Below, one piece after another: positions 1-3,900 of a stretch of DNA of 5,020 nt. Position numbers and translations under genes: made by a program. The notes beneath the pieces are model-generated. The model was not told the DNA's origin. It did not search any database and saw only the letters and a program-made list of their open reading frames with translations. The stretch's first letter is position 1. Each line of letters starts with the position of its first letter. This stretch comes from Pseudomonadota bacterium. Its GTDB lineage: Bacteria; Pseudomonadota; Alphaproteobacteria; Rhizobiales; Xanthobacteraceae. Location: the NCBI GenBank assembly GCA_023431725.1, contig JAEYVN010000080.1, forward strand, positions 1-5,020. Direction: 5' to 3'.

Positions 1-359
1 TCGCGAACGATGGTGCAATTGGTTGCGTGATTCTCTCCGAAATAGAGAATGGCGATGTCACGCTTTCCGTCGAACCAGATACCGCGGCCGGCATAGCGAT
101 AGCCATCGCCCATCGGAATCAAGCGAACGTGAACGCCCTGCCGCGACACGTATAAATACCCGGTGACGATCTCGCCGATGTCGCTGATCGCACGGGCGCG
201 CAATGGATATGTCCTGCCATTGTCACAGGCCAAGGCGACCGGCGCGCCGAGCCCGCCGGCCGGGATGTAACCGCCTGCAAGTGAAGAAGATATCGACGCC
301 GTAGCAGCCAGCGCTCCCAGGCTAAGCGCGGCGATCCCGCGTCCCATCCATCTCGGCAT
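1..359 (-). CDS. Exported MliC-like (C-type lysozyme inhibitor-like) protein, 3' end outside window
   Basis: Seen: an open frame of 119 codons begins at ATG 359-357 and runs off the left edge. The closest upstream in-frame stop is at 402-404, and a GGGGGA ribosome binding site (370-375) lies 10 nt before the ATG. Residues 1-28 form a Sec signal peptide: Arg3 and Arg7, a hydrophobic Ala/Leu stretch at 8-23, and a likely cut after Ser-Leu-Ala28. There is no lipobox cysteine, so a soluble periplasmic protein is expected, unlike lipoprotein MliC. The mature part has two cysteines, Cys45 and Cys115. Between them is a G-x-x-Y-(x)n-W-x-x-G-x-x-x-A pattern (Tyr87/Tyr89, Trp95, Gly98, Lys99, Ala103), followed by Asn114-Cys115, which matches the C-terminal half of MliC-type domains. 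Family knowledge: MliC proteins bind and block C-type lysozymes in the periplasm, using a conserved Ser and Lys. Here Lys99 could be the lysine, but the serine position seems to be Asp85/Gly86, so inhibition is uncertain. The family usually ends soon after the last Cys, so little should be missing. The fold call is moderate; the inhibitor role is inference. Confidence 0.62.
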   Translation of the reverse strand, partial: MPRWMGRGIAALSLGALAATASISSSLAGGYIPAGGLGAPVALACDNGRTYPLRARAISDIGEIVTGYLYVSRQGVHVRLIPMGDGYRYAGRGIWFDGKRDIAILYFGENHATNCTIVR

Positions 360-369
360 CGTTAATTCA

Positions 370-375
370 TCCCCC
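370..375 (-). promoter_or_regulatory. Ribosome binding site of the MliC-like gene
   Basis: On the minus strand the sequence reads GGGGGA, 10 nt before ATG 359-357. It supports this ATG over the internal Met5 codon and over a TTG at 377-375, which lies inside the purine tract. A more distal minus-strand ATG at 370-368 is followed directly by Asn and a stop in its own frame, so it cannot be the start. Confidence 0.5.
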
Positions 376-404
376 AAAAAAAGCCACGTCTGAAATTTTG
401 TTCA

Positions 405-434
405 GCGTCCGCTCAAAATCCGTGTCCCGGACGC
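405..434. repeat. GC-rich inverted repeat (7-bp arms, 16-nt loop)
   Basis: The arms GCGTCCG (405-411) and CGGACGC (428-434) are perfect reverse complements with 16 nt between them. A shorter palindrome, GTCCCGGAC (424-432), overlaps the right arm. If the minus-strand transcript starts near 487, the hairpin would lie in the leader of the MliC-like gene. Neither strand has a U-run after it, so it is not an ordinary intrinsic terminator. Confidence 0.45.
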
Positions 435-464
435 ATCGCCGATAACCTTTACGCGGAAATTCAC

Positions 465-485
465 CGGTTGTGAGACGTACAACCG
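465..485. promoter_or_regulatory. 21-bp perfect dyad, candidate operator
   Basis: CGGTTGT (465-471) and ACAACCG (479-485) are exact reverse complements around a 7-nt spacer (472-478). The 14-bp centre-to-centre distance is more than one helical turn (about 10.5 bp) and not a whole number of turns; many dimeric regulators accept such half-sites, but no family can be named from this. It abuts the AT-rich promoter zone and the start area of the predicted minus-strand transcript. A binding site for a dimeric regulator acting on one or both genes is a reasonable inference; an RNA hairpin is the alternative. Confidence 0.45.
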
Positions 486-493
486 TTGACCGC

Positions 494-523
494 ATTTTAG
501 CTTAATAATACCTTAATTTGCAA
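494..523 (-). promoter_or_regulatory. Candidate promoter of the MliC-like gene
   Basis: Read on the minus strand: TTGCAA (523-518) as -35, an 18-nt spacer, and TAAAAT (499-494) as -10, which matches 5 of 6 bases of the sigma-70-type consensus. Transcription would start near 487 and give a leader of about 128 nt containing the 465-485 dyad and the 405-434 hairpin. The -35 matches only 4 of 6 bases. The CtrA-type box lies entirely in its spacer, so CtrA bound there would be expected to block this promoter. Confidence 0.35.
502..516 (+). promoter_or_regulatory. CtrA-type binding site (TTAA-N7-TTAA)
   Basis: TTAA at 502-505 and TTAA at 513-516 are separated by exactly seven bases. This is the full consensus of the alphaproteobacterial cell-cycle regulator CtrA. 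The second half-site would sit at the -35 position of a plus-strand promoter with GATATT (535-540) as -10, an 18-nt spacer and a start near 547. That is the geometry described for CtrA-activated promoters. The site also lies within the spacer of a candidate minus-strand promoter. The match is exact, but the stretch is AT-rich, so chance is not excluded. Confidence 0.5.
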
Positions 524-540
524 GGCCATAGGAAGATATT
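513..540 (+). promoter_or_regulatory. Candidate promoter of the large adhesin gene
   Basis: No good -35/-10 pair exists in front of the large gene. TTGACC (486-491) has only TACCTT (509-514) at the right distance, and TTGACA (547-552) is too close to the start codon for a -10. The best reading is an activator-dependent promoter: the TTAA half-site at 513-516 takes the -35 place and GATATT (535-540; 4 of 6 to TATAAT) acts as -10, leaving a leader of about 37 nt. This is inference from spacing. Confidence 0.28.
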
Positions 541-567
541 CATTTTTTGACAATTTTTTCCGTTCGC

Positions 568-573
568 GGGGAG
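568..573 (+). promoter_or_regulatory. Ribosome binding site of the large adhesin gene
   Basis: GGGGAG lies 10 nt before ATG 584-586, with a run of six T just ahead of the start codon. An in-frame TGA at 548-550 and the lack of any other in-frame start between it and 584 fix the start choice. Confidence 0.65.
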
Positions 574-583
574 TGCCTTTTTT

Positions 584-946
584 ATGAACGCGCCTTTTTC
601 GGTTGCCCAAGTCGTTTCAACTCCCAATACGGCCGCCGCTCCACGAATTGTAAAAGTCACCAAGCCCTCAGAGGGACAGGCGATCACCATCCAGATGGAC
701 GGGTCGGTCAAGCTCGATCTGACCGCCATCGCGAATGAAAAGATCACCCTGGTCCGGGTCGGCGAACGGCTCACGATCCTCTTCGAAAACAAATCGACCG
801 TCATTATCGACCCGTTCTTTGATTCGAGCGGTCGTCCGCTGAAGGTCAGCGGCATCGAGCTGCAATCGGACCGCATCGTCTCGGCCGAGGAACTGGCGTC
901 GATTTTCCCCATTACCGACGACCAGTCGGTGCTGCCGGCGGCCGGC
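584..946 (+). other. N-terminal retention-like domain ending in PAAG
   Basis: Residues 1-117 form a compact, probably beta-rich domain. Its core has alternating hydrophobic residues (for example KVTKP at 24-28 and ITLVRVGERLTILF further on) and a short helix, Ser-Ala-Glu-Glu-Leu-Ala, before the 'FPITDDQSVLPAAG' segment. Pro118-Ala119-Ala120-Gly121 is followed at once by low-complexity linker. In LapA-type adhesins an N-terminal retention module plugs the outer-membrane TolC-like pore, and the periplasmic protease LapG cuts at a di-alanine in a [T/A/P]AA[G/V] setting within about the first 150 residues. Position, context and the domain/linker border all agree. Homology to the LapA module is inferred from layout, not from alignment. 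Confidence 0.55.
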
Positions 947-3900
947 GAGCAGAGCGCTTCGCCCCAGAACACGGGCAGCGCCTTTGGCGGACCGAACATT
1001 GATCCGCTGGCATCAGCTAATCCGCTGGATCTTTTGGGGCAGGAGGAGTTGGGCACCTGGAACAGCTTGGTGGATACCAGGCCGCTGGTGGATACGCAGG
1101 CTGACGATGGTCAGCCCCAGCCTGATCTTGTGCCGTCGTTCACCGGCGGGCGCTTGCGGGCTGTCGTTGAAGAGGAACATGCCGTTCCGGGCCGGGGCGG
1201 CGACATGGCCGCCCGCATCATCATCCGTGATGGCGGCGGCAACGAGGATCCGCATGACGGCAGCGAGCCTGGGTCATCGGGAGCCAACCAGGACGGTCAT
1301 GACCGCGACACGCCGGACAACCTGGACAACACGACCCGCGAATTCAACGGATCGGGCGCATCGGCGCTGACCGCGTTGATCAGCGGCGGCACGCCCCCCC
1401 TGTCGTTTGTCGTTTTCGATCAGACCGGTGAAGCCGCGCAAACCGAGGGAGGCAACGCCATCACCTCCGGCGGCATGCCGGTCGTCTATGGCAATTATAC
1501 CGAAGGTTCGGGTCAGACCAGCATTGACGGCTTGATCGGCGGCGAAGGCGAAGGTGAGCGCGTCTTCACGTTGACGATCTTCGCGAACGGCGACTGGACC
1601 TTCACGCTTTACGGCAAGCTCGATCATCCGCTTGCAACCAATGACGACGGCTCCCTTCCGCAGGGCGCGCTTGAGGAATTGCTCGGCATCGACCTGAGCA
1701 GCCTCATCCTCGCGGTTGACGGCAATGGCAGCGAGTTGGCGCTCGATGGCACCGGTTATTTCGTCGTTGACGTGATCGACGACACGCCGACGATGTCCGT
1801 CACCAATCCGACGGTCGCGAATGGTTTCGATTTCGGCGAATTCGTCCTGAACGGCAATGCATGGGGACAGGGCAGCGGCGTCGATTCCGCGTCTCCGTCT
1901 GGCGCCTGGCAGTTCGGTTCGACGGACGGTGGCTCGGGCGCCGTTCAGCTCGAGCGCGTTGGCGACGGCTATCTCGGCATGCACTCGTCGACCAACGGAT
2001 ACATGGTCGACATGGACGCGACGGCTAACAGCCTGACGCTGTCCCAGACTCTGAATCTGATTCCCGGTGAGACCTATCAGCTCTCGTTCGAAGCCGGTTC
2101 GCCGGTCGCGGGCACGGCGCATCTCGAAGTATGGTTTGGTGGCGTCAAGATTCTCGACATCGATCCGACGGTCGGCGCGATGGAGACTTACGTCGTTACG
2201 CTGACCGGCGGAGCCAACAATCTGCTTGAGTTCCGTGAGACCGGTCCGGACGACAATCACGGCACCTATCTCGCCAATGTCCGTTTCGTCGATCTCATCG
2301 TCGACGAAAGTGCCGGCGTTGATGCCAACTCCAATGACAACGACGATCCGGCTCTCGCAACGCTCTACAGCACCGTGCTGAGCAAGGGCGCCGATAGCCA
2401 TATGCCAGCGCCGGAATTTGCCAAGGGTCTCAATTCGGTCGTCGATGTCGACGTCAGCTTCGGCGCAGACGGCGCCCATCAGGCAAATGCACTCGTATTC
2501 TCGCTGAATCTCGTCAGTCCGGGCGTGGATTCCGGCCTTCGCACAACCGAAGGTCAGGCCATCTTCCTTTTCAAGGAAGGCAATTTCGTTGTCGGTCGTT
2601 TCGACGACAACGGCACGCAAAAAGCGGCCTTCGCGCTGAACGTCGACGGCGACGGCGTTCTGTCGGTCGGCCTGTTCGTGTCGCTCGATCATCCGAATGT
2701 GAACAGCCATGACGAAGGCGTCTATCTGGCTGACAATATTCTCTCCGTGACCGTGACGGCGCGTGATGGCGACAACGACGCCATCTCCAGGTCCGTCGAT
2801 ATTTCCGATCTGATCCGGTTTGAAGACGACGGTCCTCGCATGATCGGAGAGGGCTCCATCTCGGCTGAGGTGGACGAAGACGCGCTCGATAACGCCGCCG
2901 CCGACGGCAACGAAGATGGCCCGCGCGCTGGCGAAACCACGGGCACCGGCTCGGTGCTCTTCACTGGAGCGGCCAGTTCGCTCCACAGCCTGGTCAATTT
3001 CGGTGCCGATGGCCCCGGCACGACTCCCTTCAAGTTCATCAACGTCGAAGCGGCCGAGCAATATCTGATCAGCCAGAATCTGACCTCGGCCGATTATCTG
3101 ATCGACGACATCGCCATCAGCGGCAACCAGCTCACGGCGAGTTCGTCGGACGGACGCGAAATCTTCAAGCTGACGATCAATGACAACGGATCGTGGAGCT
3201 TCGAGCTGCTGGACAAGATCGATCATCCGGTCACGCTCAATCCGGACGCTCCGAACAACAGCGCGTTCGAAGACACCATTTCGGTGTCGCTGGGTGGCTT
3301 CATCGATGCCTATGACGGCGATGGCGATCACGCCAACATGGGCGATGCGGGTTTCAGCATCACCATTCGCGACGACATTCCCTTCACGCCGGGAGCCGCG
3401 GCCAATCTGATTACCAATGGCGCCTTCGTGGACGGGACCTGGTCGCCGGAAGCGTGGTGGGGAGCAGCGGCGACGTCCGCCAATGGCTGGACGCTCAGCG
3501 GCGGATCGAATTTCGAGCGGGTGCCGGACGGCTTCCTGAACATGACGACGTCGAACGGCGCGCGCATGATCGACATGGCCGGCTCGCCCGGCAATCTGAC
3601 GATCTCGCAGAATGTCACCGGCATGCAGGCCGGTCAGACCTACGCCATCCAGTTCGAGGCTGGTGCACCTTTCCCGACGACTGCGAAGCTTGAAGTGGTG
3701 TGGAACGGGCAGGTGATCGGCACGATCCAGCCGACCGGCCCGGGTGCGCTGACGTCGTACAATTTCATCGTCACCGGTGCGGGCAATCCTTCGCTCGATC
3801 AGTTGACGTTCCGCGAAATTGGCACCGGCGATGCGCCGATCCCGGGGAACTGGAACGGCCAAGGGCTGCAGCACGAGGGTTATCACGGCACCTACATCGC

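Larger units (their letters stand above)
360..583. other. Divergent intergenic control region
   Basis: This 224-base gap separates two genes reading away from each other, so it must hold both promoters. The left half (about 380-480) has the base composition of the coding DNA and contains two inverted repeats. The right half (about 490-560) is clearly AT-rich and contains a CtrA-type box, -10-like hexamers on both strands and T6 runs at 543-548, 554-559 and 578-583. No open frame with a ribosome binding site was found in it, and no tRNA or recognisable small RNA. Confidence 0.75.

Noticed and set aside
390..405. Short inverted repeat CTGAA-N6-TTCAG
   Set aside because: Five-base arms of mixed composition are expected by chance at this scale and nothing adjacent supports a function.
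547..552. TTGACA as a -35 element for the adhesin
   Set aside because: A matching -10 would fall at about 570-575, inside the ribosome binding site, where the sequence is GGAGTG; transcription would start at or after the start codon.
547..738. A plus-strand 63-codon frame overlapping the adhesin start
   Set aside because: It is out of frame with the adhesin, has no suitable ribosome binding site before its ATG, and its translation becomes Arg/His-rich and meaningless where the real frame encodes the N-terminal domain.
502..1056. A minus-strand open frame of 184 codons across the start of the adhesin gene
   Set aside because: It overlaps the conserved N-terminal domain, would end within the AT-rich control region, and has a Ser/Arg-rich composition typical of an antisense shadow.
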